DNA of 21,602 bases from JABJMC01 sp964473745 (GTDB lineage: Bacteria > Patescibacteriota > Gracilibacteria > UBA1369 > UBA12473): contig CAYYQE010000021.1 of assembly GCA_964473745.1 (NCBI GenBank), positions 1 to 21,602 on the forward strand, read 5' to 3'. Shown here piece by piece: positions 15,601 to 21,602 of the stretch. Numbering within the stretch: position 1 is the stretch's first letter; each line of letters opens with the position of its first letter. The notes below the pieces were generated by a model. It did not search any database. It was not told where the DNA came from and was given only the letters and a program-made list of their open reading frames with translations. The position numbers and the translations under genes are program-made.

Positions 15601-18600
15601 GGGACAACTACCCTGCTACTAGAAGTGCTTTCCCTTGGAGAAAACTTTTTCTATGTTTATAACTGTGCCCCTGGTGACATTATTTATATTCAAGACAATA
15701 GCTATCCAGATAATTGTAACGACGAAATCCCAATCGGCACCGAAGACCTTTACTGTGCCGTCCTTACGGCCGAACCTACTTCTTTCACTTATGATGAAAC
15801 TCTGGAAATCCAAGAAATTAGTTTCACCGCTGCTAACCAAAACAATGAAAATTGGTATGGCACTTATGACATTTGGAGTACTGGTGAAGCTTGTCTCTTT
15901 ACAAAAACTCTCGAAGAAGCTGAGGGTGGTAGTGGAGAAATCTCACTTGAATTCATTGGAAACAGCACCGGCGAAAACTCCTTTTACGTTTATAATTGTG
16001 AAGGTGGCGACACTATTTATATTATTGAACAAGACTACCCGGACACTTGTGTGGCCGAGATCACTACGGAAACAGAAATCCTTTACTGTGCTGTCCTTAC
16101 GGCCGAACCTACTTCTTTCACTTATGATGAAACTCTGGAAATCCAAGAAATTAGTTTCACCGCTGCTAACCAAAACAATGAAAATTGGTATGGCACTTAT
16201 GACATTTGGAGTACTGGTGAAGCTTGTCTCTTTACAAAAACTCTCGAAGAAGCTGAGGGTGGTAGTGGAGAAATCTCACTTGAATTCATTGGAAACAGCA
16301 CCGGCGAAAACTCCTTTTACGTTTATAATTGTGAAGGTGGCGACACTATTTATATTATTGAACAAGACTACCCGGACACTTGTGTGGCCGAGATCACTAC
16401 GGAAACAGAAATCCTTTACTGTGCTGTCCTTACAGCCGAACCTACTTCTTTCACTTATGACGAAACTCTGGAAATCCAAGAAATTAGTTTCACCGCTGCT
16501 AACCAAAGCAATGAAAATTGGTATGGCACTTATGACATTTGGAGTACTGGTGAAGCTTGTCTTTTCACTAAAACTCTCGAAGAAGCAGAGGCTGGTAGTG
16601 GAGAAATTTCACTTGAATTCATTGGAAACAGCACCGGCGAAAACTCCTTTTACGTTTATAACTGTGAAGGTGGCGACACTATTTATATTATTGAACAAGA
16701 CTATCCGGACACTTGTGTGGCTGAGATCACTACGGAAACAGAACCTTGTGTTAGCTTAGTCATGGACCCCACCACTACAACCGAAACTGACGTTACTTTT
16801 TCAATCACTTCTGACCCCACGGATTGGGCCGGCCCTTGGACTTGGACTACTACCAATCCAGATGGAATTTTTACAACCAGTACAGATTCAGGCAACAGTA
16901 TCACAACTACCGCCACCCAAGTTGATTACTCGGGGATTGCCGGTGATGTAGTTAGTGTTTATGAAGCAACTGATTATGCGGATGTTTGTTACGCCACTGC
17001 TTATCTTGAAGGCGTGCCTTATTGTGGTGATGGAATTATGGATGAAGGCGAAGAATGTGATGACGGCAACAATGAAAATGGTGACGGCTGTTCAGCCACT
17101 TGCCAACTTGATGTTGCCCCTTATTGTGGTGATGGAGAAATTCAAGAAGGAGAAGAATGTGATGATGGCAATAATGTTGGCGGCGATGGTTGCAGCTCTG
17201 ATTGTAAAACCGAAAGTGGTGGCGGTGGCGGCGGGACAACACCTACCCCTGGCGGCGGAAGCTCTTTCTACTGTTACGAACTCCGCTTTAGCGATCCAGA
17301 CGTCGACACCTTTAGTGGTACTGACGCTGACCACTGTAATAGCTATGACGATTACTACTGTTCTCAAGGCGACACTTTCACTTACGCCGAAGGTGACAAA
17401 TCACTTGATGATGAAATCACTTTTGCCATCGAAGCTATTGCTGACAACAACGCGGCTTGGGAAGGAGTCGGTGAAAACTATGACTATGACTTTGAATGGG
17501 ATTATACCGGACTAGAACTAACCGCTGATCCCGTCAGAGAAGAAGATAGCAACGAAATTTTAGCAACCTTTTTAGTTACTGATGAAGACGGAAATTTTGA
17601 CCTTAATGTTAAAGTCGACCTATCCAATTATTGTAACGCCACTTTTGTACAGGAAGGTGAAGAACCTCCAGAACCAGAGCCAGCAGAACACGATGATGAT
17701 TTAGAAAAAACTGCTTTTACTTATAACTTTGGTTGGTACAACGCCGAAGATGGCCAACTCACAGAATCGGATCGAACAACTTCTAGTAGCGGATATGGAT
17801 TTGTCCCAACCGAAACCTATGCCCATGACTTTGATTATGTTTTCTATACTCTTAGTTATTATATTTCTAATAACCAAACTGCTTACGAAGAAGGAGACGA
17901 AATTGTTATTAATGACTCTATTTCTAGTGATGATGGAGTTGAAGGGATTGGAGGTGTTATTGCTGATGAATATCTCACTGATGATCTTGGCTGGGCAGCT
18001 GGTGATATAACCTTTTACGAACCTCAAACAGGCGACCCGGCTGTAGTTACCAACTGGACTGATAACCAAGCTTTTAAAGTCTATTATTCTGACGTTGGAA
18101 CAATTATCGCTGAATGTGATGGCATCATTACCGACACCTGTTACGAGGGTAGTATTGAAACAGAATTAACTCTAAAAAATCTTCATAACGCCCTTCAACA
18201 CGGCGACATTTTAATCCAATACATTGGTCGCGTTTCTAATGGAGAATTTGATTGTGCCGCCATGGCCGCTGATGACAATGTTTCTTGCCCAGTTCAATAT
18301 TTAGAAAATACCGCGACCGCGGTGAACGGAGAAGAAACTCACACTGCTTCCGCTGATATTACAATTACCTGTCCATACTTGCTTACGCAAAATGCTGGTG
18401 ATGTTTATATCGAAGGCGATCTTGAAACTTTTGACATCTCCTGTTACCAGGATTACAAGAGTAGTGATGCGGTCGTAATGTCCAAAGATTCTTCCTTCCT
18501 CTCTCGCATTTCTAGTTACCTACTAGACGAGGCTGAGGAAATTATTAGTGATCTTTCTAGTGTTTGGAGTCGTATCAAAACCGTAGATAACGAAAGAATT

Positions 18601-19224
18601 GCCAACTTTGAATCTATTTCTCAAGGACAAACCCTAGAAAATGTCTTGTTGGTTGAAAACGATGAAATTGTTATTGAAAGTTTTAATGATTTAGAAAATA
18701 TTTCTGACTCCTATCTCACTAATCCAAGTCAAAATGTCTATCACTTTTCTGGAGTAGATGTAGTGTTTGATTTAGATAGTGGCGTACCATCCGGGGCTTA
18801 TACCTTTATTATTGAAAACGCTGATCTTCGCATTCGTGACGACATCACTTATGATGACAGCACTCATACTTTTACTGATCTAGAAGCCATCCCATCGATT
18901 GCCTTTATTGTGCTTGGTGGAGATGTTTATGTAGAAAACGATCCAGCTTATGTAACAGACATGGTTGGTGTTTACTATATTCAAGAAATTGATGGTGTTG
19001 GTGGAAACATGGACGGTGATTGGACTGATCCATTTACTACGCTCACGATTTACGGTTCTGTTTACGGGAACATTAATAGTCTACTCGGACAACGCACCTT
19101 TGCCGGACCAGCTAACTATAGCCACGGTAATGTTGTGCTCCGTTATGATGAACGAATCTTTTTAAACACTCCTCCGGGATTAGAACAGTATATCGATGTT
19201 AGTTCAGAACGAACTGTGCATTAA
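12619..19224 (+). CDS. Giant secreted repeat protein, 2201 aa, with Cys-containing Ig-like repeats and DUF4215 units
   Basis: A Sec signal peptide is clear: basic KYKPK, a hydrophobic core, and AKA before Asp34. Residues 34-293 are a unique acidic Tyr-rich region. Eleven repeats of about 92-111 aa follow, with leading Cys at 294, 397, 508, 613, 720, 828, 935, 1046, 1157, 1268 and 1377. A typical unit reads C-x-x-L...P...TY-x-E...I-x-F-x-x-x-x-QN...W-x-G-x-Y-x-I...C-x-F...Y-x-Y-x-C-x-x-GD-x-I-x-I...YPD-x-C, an Ig/beta-sandwich-like pattern with four Cys. Residues 1469-1534 hold two DUF4215-type units (CGDG...GEECDDGN...GDGCS..C). After a Gly/Pro linker comes one more Cys-bearing beta region, a DUF11-like region (about 1680-1930) and a beta-rich C-terminal domain ending YDERIFLNTPPGLEQYID. 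There is no C-terminal membrane helix or LPxTG motif. It is probably a secreted adhesin or appendage subunit; the function is inferred only. Confidence 0.9.
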   Translation: MIFLPKYKPKFLPLITLGLLISGLIGGASIAKADDSVSQYVNLSSEFTTQISILEENPDYDETAAIDYACERRYKIFEHTLVATNTEYYDYWKAIHATAVVLDYDYDGGTHDPNPATNDFLSNVDTSTMYCTLGDGIYNDCGFDKDTQLGEIIASGPEWNGTTVTYQELDFLPGNPVGLLWEYSADDQGNIYEVPWLHGRDHMYEDYNSLNETIAFELEEYDEEYTATTTNYSLTENMYIDPDDDYGNLNNWHHLYSASAEPNGNGADPDGDYVYWYGMNGISRSVFADCVDACESLEITSPTELIAEDVDGITTIEIYSTSDEGEEWEGNYEYTSDGTCEFATSYAYALLGWGNPALSTTYTTVYMHSCTAGDTISITETDYAEACNASLEIGDACEELEVIDPIYITAEDIADGNVQIEIEASAASGDIWEGEYTFTAYDINGDLSSGRFHSVYAVGAAGGGTNPYTTTNEIVDYFDGAPGDSIEIEETEYPNACYADIASENPYCADLTVTPTTVTYLEAATLVELNISAQNQIGATWDTTYTITGDNTCKFTENEADVATDSGFSTLISWADTIYMYNCSPGETITITDEDYPGNCAAIIEVTEEELVCRNMSVVPESITYAESLGILELNYNTFDQNGDDFEGIYEVYSETDTCKFAETYVQAANDHGQTSLISTTNTTIFVYDCTPGETIHIEEIDAPLDCFVEIPVEEEPLYCVDLVLNYDGAMLSYEDSQQVTALNYSVYDQNQADWSGEYTLYSENETCVFAENSRVAASGGGFTTLTTYETTIYVHSCESGDVIHIEETSYPDACSATLEVANEDLACASMEATPTSLTYEEVQAIAEINFDTYDQNGAAWESLYEIYSQNGTCLYTETYDDAAAGLGQDSLDSISTTTIYVYGCEAGDVVRVEEIYNAYDCYVEIPVGEEDLYCAVFNAEPDSFTYDESLEIQEVTFEVVDQNNNEWLGSYEIWSSGEACLFSPTQGEAEAGTGTTTLLLEVLSLGENFFYVYNCAPGDIIYIQDNSYPDNCNDEIPIGTEDLYCAVLTAEPTSFTYDETLEIQEISFTAANQNNENWYGTYDIWSTGEACLFTKTLEEAEGGSGEISLEFIGNSTGENSFYVYNCEGGDTIYIIEQDYPDTCVAEITTETEILYCAVLTAEPTSFTYDETLEIQEISFTAANQNNENWYGTYDIWSTGEACLFTKTLEEAEGGSGEISLEFIGNSTGENSFYVYNCEGGDTIYIIEQDYPDTCVAEITTETEILYCAVLTAEPTSFTYDETLEIQEISFTAANQSNENWYGTYDIWSTGEACLFTKTLEEAEAGSGEISLEFIGNSTGENSFYVYNCEGGDTIYIIEQDYPDTCVAEITTETEPCVSLVMDPTTTTETDVTFSITSDPTDWAGPWTWTTTNPDGIFTTSTDSGNSITTTATQVDYSGIAGDVVSVYEATDYADVCYATAYLEGVPYCGDGIMDEGEECDDGNNENGDGCSATCQLDVAPYCGDGEIQEGEECDDGNNVGGDGCSSDCKTESGGGGGGTTPTPGGGSSFYCYELRFSDPDVDTFSGTDADHCNSYDDYYCSQGDTFTYAEGDKSLDDEITFAIEAIADNNAAWEGVGENYDYDFEWDYTGLELTADPVREEDSNEILATFLVTDEDGNFDLNVKVDLSNYCNATFVQEGEEPPEPEPAEHDDDLEKTAFTYNFGWYNAEDGQLTESDRTTSSSGYGFVPTETYAHDFDYVFYTLSYYISNNQTAYEEGDEIVINDSISSDDGVEGIGGVIADEYLTDDLGWAAGDITFYEPQTGDPAVVTNWTDNQAFKVYYSDVGTIIAECDGIITDTCYEGSIETELTLKNLHNALQHGDILIQYIGRVSNGEFDCAAMAADDNVSCPVQYLENTATAVNGEETHTASADITITCPYLLTQNAGDVYIEGDLETFDISCYQDYKSSDAVVMSKDSSFLSRISSYLLDEAEEIISDLSSVWSRIKTVDNERIANFESISQGQTLENVLLVENDEIVIESFNDLENISDSYLTNPSQNVYHFSGVDVVFDLDSGVPSGAYTFIIENADLRIRDDITYDDSTHTFTDLEAIPSIAFIVLGGDVYVENDPAYVTDMVGVYYIQEIDGVGGNMDGDWTDPFTTLTIYGSVYGNINSLLGQRTFAGPANYSHGNVVLRYDERIFLNTPPGLEQYIDVSSERTVH
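15748..16746 (+). repeat. Three tandem 333-bp copies within the surface protein gene
   Basis: The copies are 15748-16080, 16081-16413 and 16414-16746, each encoding 111 residues (1044-1154, 1155-1265, 1266-1376). Copies 1 and 2 differ at one base by direct reading (GCC versus GCT after the leading TGT). Copy 3 differs from copy 2 at about a dozen positions before the last codon, and only two change the protein (Asn to Ser, Gly to Ala). The more distant upstream copy at about 15415-15747 is related only at the protein level. Confidence 0.95.
17017..17221 (+). other. Two DUF4215 / Myxococcus-type Cys-rich repeats in the surface protein
   Basis: Two successive units (leading Cys at residues 1469 and 1503) share CGDG-x-I/E-x-x-GEECDDGNN-x-x-GDGCS-x-x-C. 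They match the known Cys-rich repeat found in extracellular proteins of Myxococcota and several candidate phyla. Each unit has four Cys and dense Asp, compatible with disulfides and calcium binding. They sit between the eleven-unit array and a Gly/Pro linker. Confidence 0.85.
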
Positions 19225-19230
19225 ATGATA

Positions 19231-19397
19231 GAAGGAAAGGTAAGGATCTTGAACAAACTTACAGGTTCGTTGGGAACCGATATGCGATGAATGCCGGGAG
19301 CAAGGTAGGTTTCGAAGAAAGCCTACGTTGCGACCAGAATGAGTCGGATGGCGGTCCAACGGTTCTGTCGTTTGTGAAAGGTGCTTATCTTTCCTTC
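19231..19397 (+). ncRNA. Candidate structured RNA of unknown family
   Basis: The 199-bp spacer between the surface protein gene and holA folds on paper into a long nested rod. A 14-bp closing stem pairs GAAGGAAAGGTAAG (19231-19244) with CTTATCTTTCCTTC (19384-19397), with one G-U. Inside, ACAAAC (19253-19258) pairs with GTTTGT (19370-19375), ACAG (19261-19264) with CTGT (19365-19368), CGTTGG (19268-19273) with CCAACG (19356-19361), and ACCG (19276-19279) with CGGT (19352-19355). A hairpin GTAGGTTTC-GAA-GAAA-G-CCTAC lies at 19305-19326. A TTAAAT at 19221-19226 could serve as a -10 box for a start near 19231, though no good -35 is seen. It does not show the hallmarks of SRP RNA, tmRNA or RNase P RNA. 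The strand is chosen from the neighbours' direction; the inverted repeats alone would fold on either. Confidence 0.55.
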
Positions 19398-19423
19398 CAT
19401 CTTATTTGTGGTAAACTTCGACC

Positions 19424-20398
19424 ATGAGCAACATTGTCCTCTTATTCGGCGAAGACCAATTTGGCATCCACGAAAAACTCGACTTCTGGAAGGCCAAATT
19501 CATCGAAAAATACGAGGGCGATATTAACCTAGACCAATTCGAAGGAAACACTCCCCCTAACCAAATCATCGAAGCCGCCGAATCAATCCCCTTTTTAGGA
19601 GAAAAAAGACTTATTATTGTTAAGGATTTCTTAAAAATCCAAGATTCCGACACCCAAAAAAAGATGATTGAGCTTCTTAAAAAAATCCCAGAATTTACCA
19701 CTCTAATTTTCCTAGAAATCACTCCCCCAGACCGTCGCAAGGCTTTATTCAAAAAACTCCAAAAACAAGCCCGCTTAGAAGAATGCAAACCACTCATTGG
19801 AAATGATTTAACAGAATGGATTACCAATCGCGTCAAAGAATTAGGAAGTGAAATCGAATGGGGGCCAGCTACTTATTTAGGAAGTCTTATTGGCAATGAT
19901 TCCTGGCGCTTAAAAAACGAAATTGAAAAACTAACCACCCATGTTCAGAAAAAACCTATTACTCGAGAAATTATCGATGAAATGGTTAGTGGTAGCGCTA
20001 ATACCACGGTTTTCAAACTCACAGATTCACTCGGCCAACGAAAAGCCAGCGAAGCCATTGCTCTTTTTCATAATTTAGTTGAAAAAGGCGAACCAATTCC
20101 TATGATCTTTTCAATGTTAGTGCGCCAATTCCGCATGATTACTCAGATTAAAGAACTCCAAAGCCAAGGTATAGCCCACGCCCAAATCGCTAGCAAAATC
20201 AAACAGCATCCCTATGCTGTAACCTCAATCGCCAGTCAAACAACAAATTTTTCTGAAAAAGAACTCCACATCATCTACCAAAAACTACTCCAAATCGATC
20301 GTGGTTTAAAAACCGGAGAATTCACTTATAAAGTCTCGGATCAACGTGAATTCATGCTCCAAATCGAAAAATTTATTCTAGAATGTTGTGCTAAATAG
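19424..20398 (+). CDS. holA: DNA polymerase III delta subunit HolA
   Basis: HolA is the clamp-loader delta subunit that opens the beta sliding clamp during replication. The 324-aa length and layout fit: the N-terminal LLFGEDQFGIHEKLDFWKAK resembles the family's 'L.G.D.F...E.' opening, PFLGEKRLIIVKDF (residues 56-69) matches the strand and clamp-contact region, a domain around LIGNDSWRLKNEIEKL (154-169) matches the conserved 'G.D...L..EIEKL', and SANTTVFKLTDSLGQRKASEA plus IPMIFSMLVRQFRMI (225-239) match the C-terminal collar domain. The start at 19424 is the only one placing the first strand correctly; no Shine-Dalgarno sequence is visible. It overlaps the convergent gatA by 8 bp at the 3' end. 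It is separated from the giant genes by the structured spacer and is probably a separate transcription unit. Confidence 0.92.
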   Translation: MSNIVLLFGEDQFGIHEKLDFWKAKFIEKYEGDINLDQFEGNTPPNQIIEAAESIPFLGEKRLIIVKDFLKIQDSDTQKKMIELLKKIPEFTTLIFLEITPPDRRKALFKKLQKQARLEECKPLIGNDLTEWITNRVKELGSEIEWGPATYLGSLIGNDSWRLKNEIEKLTTHVQKKPITREIIDEMVSGSANTTVFKLTDSLGQRKASEAIALFHNLVEKGEPIPMIFSMLVRQFRMITQIKELQSQGIAHAQIASKIKQHPYAVTSIASQTTNFSEKELHIIYQKLLQIDRGLKTGEFTYKVSDQREFMLQIEKFILECCAK

Positions 20399-21602
20399 CT
20401 GGTCGCTGCTGATGCCATTTCGTAGCCTGCTGAAAAGCATGCCCAACATTTAAAATCCGCCCTTCTTCAAACTGCGGCCCAATAATCTGCAAACCAATCG
20501 GAAGTCCGGTTTTCGAAAATCCACACGGCACTGAAAGACCAGGCACTCCAGCCGCCGAAGCTGGAATAGTTAAGACATCGGCCATATACATGGCGAGCGG
20601 GTCATCAACCTTATCTCCAGCCTTAAAAGCCGGAAATGGAGACACTGGCGCACAAATCACATCCACCTCCTTAAAAGCCTTGTTAAAATCCTCAATAATC
20701 TTAGTACGCACTTTTTGCGCTTTTTTATAATAAGCATCGTAATACCCAGCGGACAAAACATACGTCCCCATCATAATCCGACGTTTAATTTCTGGCCCAA
20801 ACCCACTTGACCGTTGTTTAAAATAATAATCAATCAAATCCTCTGCTTCATCATCTGGTTTAGAACCAAATCGAATTCCATCAAACCGTGCTAAATTAGC
20901 CGAAAGCTCGGCTGGACTCGCAATGTAATACATTGCCACCGCGTATTTTGTCATTGGTAAACTAATTTCACGAACTTCAGCCCCTTGAGCCTCGAGTTGC
21001 GCTGTGGCGGCCATTACCGCTTCTTTAACTTCTTTATCAACTCCTTCTATAAAATACTCCTTAGGAATACCGATTTTCAGACCCTTCACATCTCCAGAAA
21101 GTAAACTTGCATAATCAGGCACCTCCTTTGGCGCCGTAGTCATATCATGCGGATCCTGCCCGGCCATTGCTTGCAAAACATAAGCCAAATCCTCAGCTGT
21201 TTTGGCAAACCCTCCAATCGTATCCCAGGAAGAAGCAAAAGCGGTCACCCCGGATCGCGAAACCCGACCATAAGTCACTTTTAACCCAGAAGTTGAACAA
21301 AAAGAAGCTGGCTGCCGAATTGATCCGCCAGTATCAGTCCCAATCGCAAATAAACACATATCCGCGGCCACTGCGGCCGCTGACCCCCCGGAAGATCCCC
21401 CAGCAACTCTTTTCAAATCCCAAGGATTTTTTGTATATCCAAAACAAGAATGCTCTGTCGAAGCCCCACAAGCAAATTCATCCAAATTCGTCTTTCCCAG
21501 CATCACGATGCCCGCCTCCTTTAGTCGTTGAACAGCTGTCGCATCATAGGGTGGCACAAAGTTTTTTAATCCTGGAGAACAAACTGTTGTTTTCACTCCT
21601 TT
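20391..21602 (-). CDS. gatA: Aspartyl/glutamyl-tRNA amidotransferase subunit A (N-terminus outside window)
   Basis: GatA is the amidase subunit of GatCAB, which releases ammonia from glutamine so that misacylated Glu-tRNA(Gln) or Asp-tRNA(Asn) can be converted to Gln-tRNA or Asn-tRNA. The visible 404 codons include FVPPYDATAVQRLKEAGIV, GKTNLDEFACGAS, the amidase signature VAGGSSGGSAAAVAA with the cis-Ser, and GTDTGGSIRQPASFC with the nucleophilic Ser. Later come GLKVTYGRVSRSG, the GTYVLSAGYYDAYYKKAQKVR helix and PGLSVPCGFSKTGLPIGLQI near the C-terminus. The frame is open through 21602; the GTG at 21596 lies inside the conserved KGVKTT stretch and is not the start. Roughly the first 80-90 residues, with the catalytic Lys, lie beyond the edge. 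It suggests that this organism makes Gln-tRNA or Asn-tRNA by the indirect route. Confidence 0.95.
   Translation of the reverse strand, partial: KGVKTTVCSPGLKNFVPPYDATAVQRLKEAGIVMLGKTNLDEFACGASTEHSCFGYTKNPWDLKRVAGGSSGGSAAAVAADMCLFAIGTDTGGSIRQPASFCSTSGLKVTYGRVSRSGVTAFASSWDTIGGFAKTAEDLAYVLQAMAGQDPHDMTTAPKEVPDYASLLSGDVKGLKIGIPKEYFIEGVDKEVKEAVMAATAQLEAQGAEVREISLPMTKYAVAMYYIASPAELSANLARFDGIRFGSKPDDEAEDLIDYYFKQRSSGFGPEIKRRIMMGTYVLSAGYYDAYYKKAQKVRTKIIEDFNKAFKEVDVICAPVSPFPAFKAGDKVDDPLAMYMADVLTIPASAAGVPGLSVPCGFSKTGLPIGLQIIGPQFEEGRILNVGHAFQQATKWHQQRPAI

Noticed and set aside
15635..16759. 374-aa plus-strand ORF in a shifted frame across the 333-bp repeats
   Set aside because: It is open only because the tandem copies repeat the same stop-free shadow frame; the composition is Lys/Leu/Thr-rich with no features, while the main frame has a signal peptide and conserved repeats.
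19231..19397. MITE-like element with 14-bp terminal inverted repeats
   Set aside because: No target-site duplication is visible at the ends, and the internal nested pairing fits a folded RNA better. Genome copy number was not available, so this is not fully excluded.
19231..19397. RNase P RNA, SRP RNA or tmRNA
   Set aside because: The conserved RNase P core (GAGGAAAGUCC, ACAGAA..GCUUA in order), the SRP GGAA-loop helix 8 motif and the tmRNA tRNA-like ends are not found; similarity is limited to a few short words.
1..21602. CRISPR arrays, tRNA genes and insertion sequences
   Set aside because: No regularly spaced direct repeats with unique spacers, no tRNA T-loop and acceptor pattern in the spacers, and no transposase were seen.

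Overview
The window looks like a chromosomal segment of a Patescibacteria (CPR) bacterium. Peregrinibacteria-like lineages are possible, but that is inference. The evidence is a set of small, reduced housekeeping enzymes, an archaeal-type triosephosphate isomerase, very large acidic surface-type proteins with Cys-rich repeats, and no Shine-Dalgarno motif at the usual distance before any start codon. TGA is used as a stop (HNH gene, riboflavin kinase), which argues against the UGA=Gly code of Gracilibacteria and Absconditabacteria.

Left arm (1-4614, all minus strand): a partial MraY/WecA/TagO-type sugar-phosphate transferase at the edge, truB (tRNA pseudouridine 55 synthase) interrupted by a 66-N assembly gap, an HNH nuclease, a 337-bp spacer with GC-rich minisatellites, then murE overlapped by 8 bp with a stand-alone riboflavin kinase gene. 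The N-gap has the wrong length: the true truB C-terminus is found after the gap in a different frame, ending at 651, and the 9-bp repeat phase independently gives the same correction.

Middle (4608-6993): a small basic orphan protein on the plus strand with a good sigma70-type promoter, running tail-to-tail into an O-antigen-ligase-like polytopic membrane protein and the archaeal-type tpiA (minus strand).

Right centre (7039-19224, plus strand): the accessory heart of the window. A consensus promoter precedes two giant genes separated by 38 bp. The first encodes 1826 aa without a signal peptide, with a Gly-rich beta-strand-like middle and a Pro/Gly/Ser repeat tail. The second encodes 2201 aa with a clear signal peptide, eleven ~92-111-aa Cys-containing repeats (three almost identical 333-bp tandem copies), two DUF4215-type Cys-rich units, a DUF11-like region and a beta-rich C-terminal region. 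They probably form a two-gene surface or appendage operon; neither has a recognised function.

Right arm (19225-21602): a 199-bp spacer holds a long, deeply nested inverted-repeat structure of about 167 nt, a strong candidate for an unannotated structured RNA. It is followed by holA (DNA polymerase III delta) and, convergent with it, a partial gatA (Glu-tRNA(Gln) amidotransferase subunit A) running off the end.
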